In this document: in pieces, positions 29,118 to 37,939 of the stretch
Position numbering within the stretch: position 1 is the first letter of the stretch
Layout: each line of letters opens with the position of its first letter
Virus record (IMG/VR): IMGVR_UViG_3300049825_000657
Span: 1 to 41,687 of that record
DNA from: a virus
Strand: one strand, 5' to 3'
DNA length: 41,687 nt
The notes under the pieces: generated by a model
Seen by the model: the letters and a program-made list of their open reading frames with translations, nothing else
Told to the model about the DNA's origin: nothing
The model's database searches: none
Translations under genes and position numbers: made by a program

Positions 29118-29221
29118 ATGCGCCCCTGAATCGCCAGCCCGACATCGACGAAACTATCCCCGATGAAAGAAAAAAACACGCCGAGGATCAGAAACGGAAA
29201 GGCCAGCGCGGCGCGGAGCAT
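29114..29221 (-). CDS. 35-residue membrane peptide
   Basis: ATG at 29221, two bases after the upstream stop; MLRAALAFPFLILGVFFSFI then a short polar end. Very short, supported mainly by packing between neighbours. Confidence 0.45.
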   Translation of the reverse strand: MLRAALAFPFLILGVFFSFIGDSFVDVGLAIQGRM

Positions 29222-29223
29222 GG

Positions 29224-29307
29224 TCAGATTTTCCTGAATTTCAGGAACATGGCCCAGGCGAAGAACACGACGCCGGCAGAGAACAGCATGGGGACAAGGT
29301 GTTCCAT
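29224..29307 (-). CDS. 27-residue membrane peptide
   Basis: ATG at 29307, two bases after the endolysin stop; MEHLVPMLFSAGVVFFAWAM and a basic tail KFRKI. Possible small holin/antiholin-type peptide, unproven. Confidence 0.4.
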   Translation of the reverse strand: MEHLVPMLFSAGVVFFAWAMFLKFRKI

Positions 29308-29309
29308 GG

Positions 29310-30092
29310 CTATGACCTGCCCCGGAACAGGTTGAAGAACCATGCCCAGCCGGACAGGGCTGCCGTGGCAGGCTCCGTAGCCACAACAGGGCTTGGCGGG
29401 GCCGGGGGTGGGGTAGGAGCGGCCACTACTGGCGGTGCTGTAGGGGCCGGTTCTGGGGCTTCGGGCGGGTCCTGCCCCGGAGTGTACGGCGTGTCCCTGA
29501 TTTTTGACCATTTGGCAAAGGCTTGCGCCAGCCGCTTGTCGTAGCCGTGCTTGGCATAGCCCGGCCCGTTATAGCCCCGCGCCAGCACATCCCAGCGGTG
29601 CGCCCGCAGGTCGTCGTCAAGCTTGCTGGCCTTGAGAAACGCGATCATCCCGTCGAGGTGCGCCTCTTCGTCGGCCATGAATTCCCTGACCATCTCCTGG
29701 ACCGAGGCATAGCCGATCATGCCGTGGTTGACGCCCATGATCTGGCCCAACCCCCAGGACGTGGCCTTGAGGGCTGCGGTCTCATCTATCTCGAGCGCGG
29801 CGGCGAGGCGGGTGTAACTCTCTCTGGGGTACTTCTTCATGCCCCATTTAGGATAGGCAAGGCCCGCCGAAACGGCGCGAGAAAGCTTCGCCCCGGAAAG
29901 CAGGCGATAGAACCAATGCGGTTCGAACAGGATTTTCGGGCGGCCCTGCCCATCAAAGCCGGAGCCCGCCGACTCGACTTCCATGAAGGCGTGGATTTCA
30001 TCTTCGCCAACGCCGATCTTCCTGCCGATCTTCGGGAGGTCGATATCGTCGAGCCGCTTGGCCGCGCCTTTAAACCCGTTCCAGTTGGTCAC
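29310..30092 (-). CDS. Endolysin: N-acetylmuramidase (DUF3380 type)
   Basis: 260 residues from the GTG at 30092, placed 6 bases after AAGGAG; the ATG at 30098 would be too close to that site. The domain (about 15-200) shows EVESAG with the likely catalytic Glu, then PKILFEPHWFYRL, LKATSWGLGQIMGVNHGMIG and RGYNGPGYAKHGYDKRLAQA, all hallmarks of the phage N-acetylmuramidase family. A Pro/Ala-rich linker leads to a hydrophobic C-terminal segment (ALSGWAWFFNLFRG). It cuts the glycan backbone of peptidoglycan. No signal peptide, so holin-dependent. Confidence 0.9.
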   Translation of the reverse strand: MTNWNGFKGAAKRLDDIDLPKIGRKIGVGEDEIHAFMEVESAGSGFDGQGRPKILFEPHWFYRLLSGAKLSRAVSAGLAYPKWGMKKYPRESYTRLAAALEIDETAALKATSWGLGQIMGVNHGMIGYASVQEMVREFMADEEAHLDGMIAFLKASKLDDDLRAHRWDVLARGYNGPGYAKHGYDKRLAQAFAKWSKIRDTPYTPGQDPPEAPEPAPTAPPVVAAPTPPPAPPSPVVATEPATAALSGWAWFFNLFRGRS

Positions 30093-30110
30093 GTGCATCT
30101 CCTTCAATGA

Positions 30111-30203
30111 TCAGAACCCGGCGGGTTGCCGGAGCAGCCAAGACAGCGCCGCAAGTGCGCCAAACACCACAAACAGAACTGTGAATTTACAGGCGGGGCT
30201 CAC
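30111..30203 (-). CDS. Possible 30-residue membrane peptide
   Basis: GTG start 3 bases after the upstream stop; one hydrophobic segment (FTVLFVVFGALAALSWLL). Weak ribosome site, so low certainty. Confidence 0.35.
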   Translation of the reverse strand: MSPACKFTVLFVVFGALAALSWLLRQPAGF

Positions 30204-30206
30204 GGG

Positions 30207-30326
30207 CTATTTGTCTGGGAATTCGAGGCTGGCGGCGAACTCGCGCAACGCCATATCGTAGTCTGGATTAAATGTTACTTCAGTTACCTTAATGTCCGCC
30301 TTTATCTTCTTTGTATTCTGGTTCAT
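30207..30326 (-). CDS. 39-residue small protein
   Basis: ATG at 30326 after AAAGGAG; a Lys-rich start then DIKVTEVTFNPDYDMALREF. No family. The DNA is AT-rich compared with neighbours. Confidence 0.6.
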   Translation of the reverse strand: MNQNTKKIKADIKVTEVTFNPDYDMALREFAASLEFPDK

Positions 30327-30339
30327 TTCATTCTCCTTT

Positions 30340-31215
30340 TCAATAGTCTGCTTCGCCATAGTAGCCTAATAGCGCAACGCCGATCACGCTTGTCGCGCCG
30401 CCGTTGCTCATCCACCCCTTGTACGCCATGAAGGTTGTGTTGGTTGGAAGGTTCGTGCTTAGCGTTCCCGTGGCCACTGCGCCCGACACCAAGTCGGTGA
30501 CCTCGTAAGTTATGGTCGCGCCGTTGGGCTCGCAGAACAAAGCTATTTCATACATCGCGGTGCGGTCCACGATGGGCACAGGGAAGGACGCGCCAAGATC
30601 GACCTTGGTGGCCGTGGCGAGGCCTGCATTCACCATCATCTGAATGTTGGTGTCCGCTGCGTCCCAACCCATGCCGACGATCTGGGTTTGCGTCGAAGGT
30701 TCGACGTCGGTGGGTGCGGCGGTGGAACCGAGCCCGACAAAGGCGCGGCTGGTCGTGACAGACACGCCAGTAGCTGGCCCCCAACGGCAGATAATGTGAA
30801 AGCCGCCGAGCCCCGCAGCGTTCCCCCGCCAATGCACCGCCGTCCCGGTCCGCCACCCCGATACGGCGCCAAGCGCTGCCGTACCAACCAGAATCTCCGA
30901 GCGTTTTGTGGATTGGAACTTGTTGACCGAAGAGAGGCTGGCCGCGACTGCGGTAGTGGGCAGCAGGGTTAGAGAAGCGCCCTCAGTCGTTATCGTGGTC
31001 GAATTTGCATGGCTCACGGCCCTATAGATGGTCTTTCGCACCATGAGCGGTTGCAGCGGCGTTGCCTCGCCGGACGGCGCGCGGAACCAGGGCAGGATAC
31101 GGCCGCCGATAGCACGAGCGAACGACACGATGTTGCCTGCCGTGGGCGCCGATGGAACCGAGCCTGCGGCTCTGCCGATCAGGTCGGCCTTGATCCCGTT
31201 GAGAAAACTCTTCAT
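30340..31215 (-). CDS. Tail fibre / receptor-binding protein
   Basis: 291 residues. Starts KSFLNGIKADLIGRAAG and is Ser/Thr/Ala/Gly-rich, with a beta-rich middle (WRTGTAVHWRGN...FVGLGSTAAPTDVEP) and a C-terminal domain ending GVALLGYYGEADY that resembles C-terminal domains of alphaproteobacterial phage fibres (RAFVGL...VGMGWD). It probably binds the host surface. Confidence 0.65.
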   Translation of the reverse strand: MKSFLNGIKADLIGRAAGSVPSAPTAGNIVSFARAIGGRILPWFRAPSGEATPLQPLMVRKTIYRAVSHANSTTITTEGASLTLLPTTAVAASLSSVNKFQSTKRSEILVGTAALGAVSGWRTGTAVHWRGNAAGLGGFHIICRWGPATGVSVTTSRAFVGLGSTAAPTDVEPSTQTQIVGMGWDAADTNIQMMVNAGLATATKVDLGASFPVPIVDRTAMYEIALFCEPNGATITYEVTDLVSGAVATGTLSTNLPTNTTFMAYKGWMSNGGATSVIGVALLGYYGEADY

Positions 31216-31221
31216 GTCAGG

Positions 31222-32013
31222 TTAACCGATGATGGTCACTCGGTATTGCCCCGTGGTTGGCGCCACCGCGAAAGTGAAGGTCACGTTGTTCGTGTCGGTC
31301 GAAACCCAATCGGTTTCAACGGCGGTGTCCGTCGAGACTTCCCTGATCTCGCACTCAACGTCCTTGGTTCCTAGGTTGTGGGTGACAGCGATGGCGGTCA
31401 GCGCTCCAGTGCCGATCGCTGCCGAGAACTTCCTCGCGACGATGGTCGTGTCGACCGAAATACCGCCCGCCGCGACGGAGATGCCTCCGCTTCCCGCCGC
31501 AACTGCGGTGATGGTGTTCGAGGCAAGGCTAATGCCGTTGCCCGCGGTGTACGTGGTGCCGCCACCGAACACGGTCCAGGTCATCGCCGTAGTGCCGATG
31601 GTGATAGCCGCATCCGATGTGATGACGAACTGCTTATCGGCGTTTACCGTGCCTTCCGTCACGAACACGGTGACGCCAGGCTTCAATTCAGATCCGGTGT
31701 CGGCGTCAGCCGCTCTTGTCGCCGCAGCGGCCGCACCGTTCCAGATATAGATGCCGTTTTGCGACGCTGTGGTTTGATCCTTGGCAAGGAACCGATCGTT
31801 TGCCGCCATGGCCACGCCGTCGATACTGGCACCGGGCGTGGCCAGGGTCAGGTTCGCGGTCGATGCGGCGCGAACCGCGTCCTTGAATGAAAGACCGCGG
31901 ACAAAGTTCTGCATGGTCTGCAGATTGACGCCATCTGTCGCCGCAGACGGGTCGCCCACGCCTACGAGCTTCTGCCCCGTAAGATCAATGCCGTTCAGGA
32001 ATTTCTTCGCCAT
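31222..32013 (-). CDS. Tail fibre protein
   Basis: 263 residues. The start KKFLNGIDLTGQKLVGVGDP is a typical fibre N-terminus, followed by repeats with beta helices (NGIYIWNG; ITIGTTAMTWT) and a C-terminal VTHNLGTKDVECEIREVST, the small H-N-L domain that ends many phage fibres. It shares this ending type with the 121-residue neighbour. Confidence 0.7.
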   Translation of the reverse strand: MAKKFLNGIDLTGQKLVGVGDPSAATDGVNLQTMQNFVRGLSFKDAVRAASTANLTLATPGASIDGVAMAANDRFLAKDQTTASQNGIYIWNGAAAAATRAADADTGSELKPGVTVFVTEGTVNADKQFVITSDAAITIGTTAMTWTVFGGGTTYTAGNGISLASNTITAVAAGSGGISVAAGGISVDTTIVARKFSAAIGTGALTAIAVTHNLGTKDVECEIREVSTDTAVETDWVSTDTNNVTFTFAVAPTTGQYRVTIIG

Positions 32014-32023
32014 GGTGTTCTCC

Positions 32024-32389
32024 TTAGATCAAAACCGCTTGGCCCGATTGGGCGGTAGCGAAGGTGATGGTTGCAACTGTTGTCGTGGACACTACGTCGG
32101 CCTCGACCTCTTCCCCGGAATTCAGATAGATCGTCACGGCCGCCGGGCGACGGTTGAGGTTATGCGTGATAATCCATGTTCCATTCGGCGTGGCCTGATT
32201 GAACTGGACAGGGGGTCCCGTTCCTCCTGATCCGGGATCACCTTTGTCACCCTTTCCGCCTGGCGGACCGCGAAGCGACACTGGAGGAACGACGACCGCG
32301 ACGCGGCGCAGCACGAGTTTGCCCTCGCCGCCGTGCACCGTAACGATACCGGTGCGCTTGCTCCAGCCGGCCAGAATGGGTTTCGTCAT
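32024..32389 (-). CDS. Short fibre component with collagen-like stretch
   Basis: 121 residues. ATG at 32389 overlaps the upstream stop. GPPGGKGDKGDPGSGGTGPP is a collagen-like Gly-X-Y run (about 42-61), and the C-terminus TWIITHNLNRRPAAVTIYLN is the H-N-L type domain found at fibre ends. Likely a fibre shaft with adhesive tip. Confidence 0.65.
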   Translation of the reverse strand: MTKPILAGWSKRTGIVTVHGGEGKLVLRRVAVVVPPVSLRGPPGGKGDKGDPGSGGTGPPVQFNQATPNGTWIITHNLNRRPAAVTIYLNSGEEVEADVVSTTTVATITFATAQSGQAVLI

Positions 32390-32784
32390 CAGGGCCTCGT
32401 GATCGGCAGCATGACCGGCCACTCGAATTCGCCGGGCAACCGCCGCGGCGTGACGCCGTCGTAGACGATGACGTCGAAGTAGACGATGTCCTTGGTGAAC
32501 AGCGTGGTCTGAGCCGAGGTCAGGTTGATCTGCATCAGGGCGTAGCCGTCGAGTTCGCCGCCGGGATCGGCGACCACGCTTCGGGTCACGCTGGCCGGAA
32601 CCGCTGCGGTGTCGATCGTTGCGGTCGGGAATGGGTCGGTGGGGTTGAGCTTGAAATGCGCCAGCACGCGGCCGGCCATCAGCGTGGGGAACTCCGTCAA
32701 CACCGCCGGAACCCAATACAGGTTAAGGGTATCGACGTCACCGCGCCAGATCGGTTCCTCTTCGAAGTAGGTCGCGTCTGTCAT
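32389..32784 (-). CDS. Tail-associated hypothetical protein
   Basis: 131 residues, beta-rich, no cysteines; PIWRGDVDTLNLYWVPAV and SVVADPGGELDGYALMQI. No family recognised; position between gpD and the fibres suggests a baseplate or fibre-attachment role. Confidence 0.55.
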   Translation of the reverse strand: MTDATYFEEEPIWRGDVDTLNLYWVPAVLTEFPTLMAGRVLAHFKLNPTDPFPTATIDTAAVPASVTRSVVADPGGELDGYALMQINLTSAQTTLFTKDIVYFDVIVYDGVTPRRLPGEFEWPVMLPITRP

Positions 32785-33797
32785 CTGGTATCTGTTCCTG
32801 CGCCGCCGCCTGGTTGCTTGAGTTGGAGAGAGGTGTCGAATCCGCCGCCCCTGCTCACCTTATGAATTACGCCGTCGATCGTATAGGTTCCGTCGATACC
32901 CGGCCTGGCGCCGACGATGGTGACCTTCGCTTCAGGCTGAGCCCGCTCGTTCCCGAGGATTTCGATTGAACCGCCGCCCCGCTCCCGATCGGCCGAGGCG
33001 CTGTCAGATTTTGCGCGGCTCTTGGCCTCATCCTTGTTGGCGGCGCCATAGCGGGCGGTGTGCGCCGCAACCGCTCCTTGGTCATCGCTATCAGAGGTCT
33101 CTTGCTGCCACTCCGCCTTCTTCTTGTCGTAGTGCCGGACCTTCGCCGTCTTGTGCCTGGCCCGGCCGATGATCGGGGTGATATCCCAGCCGAGCAGGTT
33201 GCCGCCCTCGCCCCATCTGGCGATGACAGGAACAAGTGGTTGTCCCGACGCCGATGTCGCCGCGCCGCGCTTCACGAAGATCGCACGGTCTCCCATGATC
33301 TTGAAAGTTCCGCCCAACATCACGCTGAGCCGCTGGCCCAAATGGATGAAACTCTCCTGGTGCTGCAACAGATATTCGATGGTTTGCGACCCGATTTCCG
33401 GATCGACACGAACGTCGTTGACGCCAGCCGCTTTGCCCGCGTCCTCCAGAATTTTCTTCACCGGGGCTTGGTCCCAATGCTTGAGCTTTTGCTCCTTTGC
33501 TTTGCCCTTGGTGTCCATGCCGTTGAGCCCGATGGCCAGCGTGCGGCCGCCGCCGCGATCGCCCTTGCTGGAAACGTCGTTGACCGTGCCGCGAAACACC
33601 TCGACGCCGCGGATCGACACGACTCCTGGGTCCCCGTCTTTCGGCATCCGGATCCGGCCCTTGCTGTCGTCAACGGTGATCGAGGCTTGGTCCGATGTGG
33701 TGCCGGCACGCAGCGACACCGAGAGGTCGATCAGGATCGGCTCAAGCGTGGCCGAGATTTCCTGACCGGCAATGTTGACGGAGTAGATCAGTCCCAA
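32781..33797 (-). CDS. D: Tail hub protein gpD, P2-like
   Basis: 338 residues. A hub/VgrG-type fold: EPILIDLSVSLRAGTTSDQA, FRGTVNDVSSKGDRG, then DAGKAAGVNDVRVDPEIGSQ and HQESFIHLGQRLSVMLGGTF, the order seen in P2 gpD and late-control proteins. It forms the baseplate hub above the spike. The C-terminus is Gly-rich. Overlaps gpX by 10 bases. Confidence 0.85.
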   Translation of the reverse strand: MGLIYSVNIAGQEISATLEPILIDLSVSLRAGTTSDQASITVDDSKGRIRMPKDGDPGVVSIRGVEVFRGTVNDVSSKGDRGGGRTLAIGLNGMDTKGKAKEQKLKHWDQAPVKKILEDAGKAAGVNDVRVDPEIGSQTIEYLLQHQESFIHLGQRLSVMLGGTFKIMGDRAIFVKRGAATSASGQPLVPVIARWGEGGNLLGWDITPIIGRARHKTAKVRHYDKKKAEWQQETSDSDDQGAVAAHTARYGAANKDEAKSRAKSDSASADRERGGGSIEILGNERAQPEAKVTIVGARPGIDGTYTIDGVIHKVSRGGGFDTSLQLKQPGGGAGTDTR

Positions 33798-34021
33798 AGC
33801 GACACCACGTCCTGTGCGTCAGCAACGTCAAGAGTAGTGGCCGGGATGGTGAACACCGTGTTGAGCGGAATGATAGGGCTGAGACTGGCCAGCCCTGTGT
33901 TCGCGGCAAGGGTAGCCTCGAACAGCCCTGGCATCGGGCGGCGGAACTTCCGCCACAGGATGATGTCTAGGGTCAGGCCCTCGGCGTTGACGGTGACAGT
34001 TTCGGCTTGGACCGGGATCAT
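33788..34021 (-). CDS. X: Tail protein X, P2-like (LysM-type)
   Basis: 77 residues; VTVNAEGLTLDIILWRKFRR, VEATLAANTGLASL-like core and LNTVFTIPATT match P2 gpX, a short LysM-like tail completion protein. Placed between gpU and gpD as in P2. Confidence 0.85.
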   Translation of the reverse strand: MIPVQAETVTVNAEGLTLDIILWRKFRRPMPGLFEATLAANTGLASLSPIIPLNTVFTIPATTLDVADAQDVVSLWD

Positions 34022-34024
34022 CGG

Positions 34025-34447
34025 TTACGACAACAACGAGAAGATGTTTTCGATCTGGTCGAAGAACGAGCCGTCCGGCGCACGCTTCATGGATACCTCA
34101 AAGTCGATCATGCCGCCGACGCCGCGCACATCAAGATGGCTGTGCTGCTGAGAAATCTGGCGGATCGTGAACCAACCCATGACGGTGCCGTCTCCTCGCA
34201 TCACAAATTGCGGGCGCCCGGATGCCCGAAGGGCCTGGAGTTCGTTCAAGCTGGACAGCCCACCGATCGCGTGGGGGAATATCTTCCCCTTGAGAGACAG
34301 GTTTTCCTCGCCTTCGCCGACGTGTTCCGCCGGTCGCCTTGCGCCAACCACATCCTTGTCGGCGTAGTCGGTGGACGAGTCGCCAGACACGTCGTGCGTG
34401 TTGAAGGGCAATACCTCGAACTGAACCGTTCCGACCTGGTACAGCAT
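34025..34447 (-). CDS. U: Tail protein U, P2-like
   Basis: 140 residues; LYQVGTVQFEVLPFN start, RRPAEHVGEGEENLSLKGKI and FPHAIGGLSSLNELQALRA match P2 gpU, which acts at the tail end. Between T and X as in P2. Confidence 0.85.
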   Translation of the reverse strand: MLYQVGTVQFEVLPFNTHDVSGDSSTDYADKDVVGARRPAEHVGEGEENLSLKGKIFPHAIGGLSSLNELQALRASGRPQFVMRGDGTVMGWFTIRQISQQHSHLDVRGVGGMIDFEVSMKRAPDGSFFDQIENIFSLLS

Positions 34448-36930
34448 TACCAGCCGCCGCCGCCCTGGCCCGCGCCCGGCGCGATGCCAGCATCGCCGTG
34501 CAGCCCGGCCGCAGCGCCGGACAGGCTCGGCAGGTTCAGAATGGCGGCTTTCAGTTGCGCCACCTTGGCCAGCATAGCGTCGATGCCCTGCACCACGACG
34601 CTTGGCGTCGCCGTGACGGCGCTGAGATCCTGGAAGGCCTTGGTGAGTTCGGACGTGTCGGCCTTCGCCGTCTCGACGCCTTGGACCTCGACCTTGGGCT
34701 GGATCGTCTCGGGCATGTTCATGCCATATCGTCCGCCGCCGGCCTGGCGATGCATGGGAGGAGATGAGGCTTGATCGGGAAGCAATGCGACACGCCCTCC
34801 CATCGCGCGCAACGCCGAATGCCGGAGGCTTGCGTCACGGCGCGCCGCCGCCATGGCGTCTCGCTCCCGTTGGTGCATGACGGCGCCGAGATCGGGAGGG
34901 GCGATGTCTCCACCCCTGCGACCAAAGCGACCGTTCATCGCTGTCCCCATCGGAGAATCGGAAGGCCCCGCCTCACCGCGCCACCAACGGCCCAGGCGTC
35001 CACCGGTCTGAGAGAATTGTTTCACTTCTTTGACCAGGCTCGCCGCGTCCTGAATTTCAACTGTCGCCATCTCTACCAGCCCGGACTCGCCAAGCGTGAC
35101 AACAAAGTCCTGGACCGACGACGTGAACCTGGACCACGCACCAACAATGCCTCGAGACGCTCGTTCGCCGCCGCGCGCCGCCGAGCCCGGCGCTTCGGTC
35201 CGGGTGCCAGCGAGCAGTTCATCGTATGCCTCCCTGTCCTTGAGCAGCAGCATCTTCGCGGCGTGCCTCGCATCGAAGATGCGCGCTAAGTGACCAGGGG
35301 TGGCCCCCTTTTCGTCGAGGTCGGTGAACAGGCTATCAATGTCGAGTTCTTCGATTTGACTGGACAGAAACCGGGAAATCCACTTGGAAATCTTAGACTT
35401 GTCCTGAACGGTATTCGCTCCGGTCTCTTCGTTGAAGAAATCGACCAACTCCGCCTGGACCTTCTCAAATGACGCGCCTTGCAGGCTATCCATCCGCGTC
35501 TGGAGTCTTTCATCCGACCCTGGCTTCAACTTGCCCTGCATTGATCGGATGCCCGCCGATGCCTCTTTGGGGGTGAATGGCCGCATTGTGGTTACGTAGT
35601 CGCCGATGTTCAATCCAAGTTCCGCCATCGCCTGGCCGCCGTCTTGGGTCGGTTTCACCATCTTGACCATCATCGACCGGAGAGCAACACCAGCGTCATC
35701 GCCGCGAAGGCCTCCCTTCAACTGAACGCCGATAGCGGCGGCCAATTGTTCCGGGGATATCCCAAGGGCGGCAGCGTACGGCGCCGCGTATTTGAAGCCA
35801 GCCCCTACGTCCCGAACGTCACCTTGCGTTTTGTTAGCGATGTAAGACATGAGGTCGGCGAAGTATCTCGATGTGCCCTTGGCTTCCTCCACCGTCCCCA
35901 TCGGCTTTTTGAACTGCGTCGCGGCGGAGATGATGTATTTGGCTGCATCTTCTTCGGAGATGTCCCCAAATCTTGCGAAGTCGAGAACGGCGGGAGCGCT
36001 GCCCTTCGCCGCCGGCATGGACAGGCCTGACTTGCCGAAGTTTTCGCCGATGTCCATGATGCCCTTTGGGCCGCCGGGGGCTCGTCCGGACTGAACCGCA
36101 TACTGCCGCGCGTACATGTTGAATGCCTGGGCTTCGGCTTCGCTCCAACCGGATCGGGCCGCCATATAGTTTTTGGCCTTCTCGTAGTCGTAAGCGTATT
36201 GCCCGGCCTGCCAAACACCGTAGCCACCCGCGAGGCCGCCGTAGGGGATACGGAGCGGGCTGCCGCCGCCTGTGATTGGCCGGCCGCCGCCACCAGGTGG
36301 AACCCCGCCCGGAACCGCTGGACCGCCGCCGCCACGGCCGCCTCCAGGCATCAATTGCCTCTGCCGTTGCAGTTCGGCGTTGACCCGCCGGATCGACGCC
36401 AAGACTTCTTGTTCCCGTGCATTGACGTCGCTGAACGAGCCGATGCCGAGCCGCGCCGTGGCGCCCTTCATCTTGCCGATCTCGCCATCGACTTCCGCAG
36501 CGGCGCGCTTGACCATACGCTTTGCGACGTTGAGCTGCGCCTCGAGGTCTTTCAGTTCCCCGCGCTGCGCCCGCACGGCTTGGGCAAACACAGACTTGTC
36601 GCCGCGCCCCAGCTTGACGTCGCCGAAGTCGGCCATCTTCGCTCGGGCCTCGGCGTGCAGCCGTGCCAGTTGCTCCACATTCCGCCTGGCCTCGGCAAAG
36701 GCCTGCCTGGTAGAACTGAAGTCGCCCATCTGCGTCTTCAGCGTCTGGATTTGCTTGGCCTGGCCCTGCAACGACCTCAGTTGCCCGGCCATCCGCTCCT
36801 GAAAATCGACGCCCTTGCCGATGTTCTTGGCCGAGTCCTCGACTTGCTTCAGCGACTTCGCGGCCGCGCCGGCTGGCACGGACAGACGGTCGATCAGTTC
36901 AAGGATCAGCCGTGACGTGAGATCAGGCAT
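34447..36930 (-). CDS. T: Tail tape measure protein, P2 gpT-like
   Basis: 827 residues. An N-terminal coiled-coil (about 20-190: AKSLKQVEDSAKNIGKG and heptads), a Gly/Pro-rich hinge (GGGRGGGGPAVPGGVPPGGG), then a tape-measure domain with helices around AYDYEKAKNYMAARSGWSEA and QLAAAIGVQLKGGLRGDDAG. It sets tail length and is ejected with DNA. Its start overlaps the E' end. Confidence 0.85.
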   Translation of the reverse strand: MPDLTSRLILELIDRLSVPAGAAAKSLKQVEDSAKNIGKGVDFQERMAGQLRSLQGQAKQIQTLKTQMGDFSSTRQAFAEARRNVEQLARLHAEARAKMADFGDVKLGRGDKSVFAQAVRAQRGELKDLEAQLNVAKRMVKRAAAEVDGEIGKMKGATARLGIGSFSDVNAREQEVLASIRRVNAELQRQRQLMPGGGRGGGGPAVPGGVPPGGGGRPITGGGSPLRIPYGGLAGGYGVWQAGQYAYDYEKAKNYMAARSGWSEAEAQAFNMYARQYAVQSGRAPGGPKGIMDIGENFGKSGLSMPAAKGSAPAVLDFARFGDISEEDAAKYIISAATQFKKPMGTVEEAKGTSRYFADLMSYIANKTQGDVRDVGAGFKYAAPYAAALGISPEQLAAAIGVQLKGGLRGDDAGVALRSMMVKMVKPTQDGGQAMAELGLNIGDYVTTMRPFTPKEASAGIRSMQGKLKPGSDERLQTRMDSLQGASFEKVQAELVDFFNEETGANTVQDKSKISKWISRFLSSQIEELDIDSLFTDLDEKGATPGHLARIFDARHAAKMLLLKDREAYDELLAGTRTEAPGSAARGGERASRGIVGAWSRFTSSVQDFVVTLGESGLVEMATVEIQDAASLVKEVKQFSQTGGRLGRWWRGEAGPSDSPMGTAMNGRFGRRGGDIAPPDLGAVMHQRERDAMAAARRDASLRHSALRAMGGRVALLPDQASSPPMHRQAGGGRYGMNMPETIQPKVEVQGVETAKADTSELTKAFQDLSAVTATPSVVVQGIDAMLAKVAQLKAAILNLPSLSGAAAGLHGDAGIAPGAGQGGGGW

Positions 36931-37374
36931 CGGATTTCGCCATCAGAATGAGTTGCTCGTACCACTCGATAAGTTCATCGAAAGACATCGCGAGGAGATC
37001 AGGCACGGGGAAGTGCAGTTCCTTCGCCACCAACGCGGCGTAGGTGCGCCATAGTTTTAGGTCTGCCCTTACGGCTCCTTCTTGGCCTTGAAACCTTGGG
37101 GCAAAAAACGGTCGGCGACCTCCCGCACCCGGATGTCGTCGTCCACGTCGAGCGCGTCCATCACTTCCCGCGGCGCGTCAAACATCGGGAAGTTTCTAGA
37201 GTCATCGCTCATCGTCGCGATATCGGTCACGGACATGCGCCGCACCTCAATCTCATCCCAGACCTTGCCGTCGTACTCGACCGGCCACTCCAGAGGGACC
37301 TTCTCGCTGCGGGGCTTGGTGCCGATGAACTTCGGAGGTTCCGGCGCCTTCTTGACTTCTGCTTCGTCAGCCAT
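36923..37374 (-). CDS. Tail assembly chaperone E+E' (programmed -1 frameshift product)
   Basis: The longer product shares the first 91 residues with gpE (to Phe-Leu at the slippery site) and continues for 59 residues in the -1 frame to 36923, about 150 residues in all. The C-terminal part is GpE-like: ADLKLWRTYAALVAKELHF and FDELIEWYEQLILMAK. As in P2, both products would act as tail assembly chaperones. The -1 frame has no ribosome site of its own, which fits production by frameshifting. Confidence 0.75.
37069..37374 (-). CDS. E: Tail assembly protein gpE, P2-like
   Basis: 101 residues: PLEWPVEYDGKVWDEIEVRR, then DIATMSDDSRNFPMFDAPRE, matching the P2 E tail-chaperone family. The gene ends 12 codons after the slippery TTTTTTG. 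It follows the tube gene as in P2. Confidence 0.85.
   Translation of the reverse strand: MADEAEVKKAPEPPKFIGTKPRSEKVPLEWPVEYDGKVWDEIEVRRMSVTDIATMSDDSRNFPMFDAPREVMDALDVDDDIRVREVADRFLPQGFKAKKEP
37102..37108 (-). promoter_or_regulatory. Slippery heptamer T-TTT-TTG for -1 frameshift
   Basis: Zero-frame codons are CGT-TTT-TTG, giving the X-XXY-YYZ form that P2 uses at the same place in gene E. The -1 frame then runs into the E' coding region. Confidence 0.8.
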
Positions 37375-37377
37375 GGG

Positions 37378-37920
37378 TTACGCCACCGCCGGGACGCGGA
37401 GAATGCGGTTTGACTGATCGTTCTGGGCGATGCCGCCGATCTTGAACGTGTTGGTAAATCCGTCGATTTCCCAGACTGGCTTTGCATCCATGTCGAGCCT
37501 GTAACGGATCATGTCGGAGAACTTGAGATCGTGATCCATTCCGTTCCCGCGAGTCCAGGCCGTCCCGGAAATGTTGTGGATGCAGCAGTTCATCACTGCC
37601 TTCAACTCGGTCTGCTTGTTCTCGCGTTTGTCGCGAATCACGCCGTAGACCGTGATGTTTCGGCGGGCCACGCCGCCGATGCCGAACAGCTTCAAGCGAT
37701 CCGGGTTGATCCCCTTGAGCTTGCAACTTCCAACGAGCGCCGTGACCATCGGCATCGCGATGTTAATTCCCATCACGCCGCCGCCCGGCGCATGCCCTTC
37801 AACCTGGTACTCCATATCGGGGAGCTTGATTTCCGACAATTCGAGGTGGTTGCTTTCGTTCGGGATGTCGCTGAAGAAGATGTTTCCCGCTTCAAAAATG
37901 TAGAGATTCGAGCCAGCCAT
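37378..37920 (-). CDS. FII: Major tail tube protein, P2 FII-like
   Basis: 180 residues. LYIFEAGNIFFSDIPNESNH at the start, SEIKLPDMEYQVEGHAPGGG and KPVWEIDGFTNTFKI near the end match P2 FII tube proteins. Located directly after the sheath gene. Confidence 0.9.
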   Translation of the reverse strand: MAGSNLYIFEAGNIFFSDIPNESNHLELSEIKLPDMEYQVEGHAPGGGVMGINIAMPMVTALVGSCKLKGINPDRLKLFGIGGVARRNITVYGVIRDKRENKQTELKAVMNCCIHNISGTAWTRGNGMDHDLKFSDMIRYRLDMDAKPVWEIDGFTNTFKIGGIAQNDQSNRILRVPAVA

Positions 37921-37939
37921 GTGGTTGGTCCTTTCCTAG

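Noticed and set aside
33060-34151. 363-codon ORF on the plus strand in the tail genes
   Set aside because: Antisense to gpD and gpX, rich in Arg/Ala, a shadow of GC-rich coding sequence.
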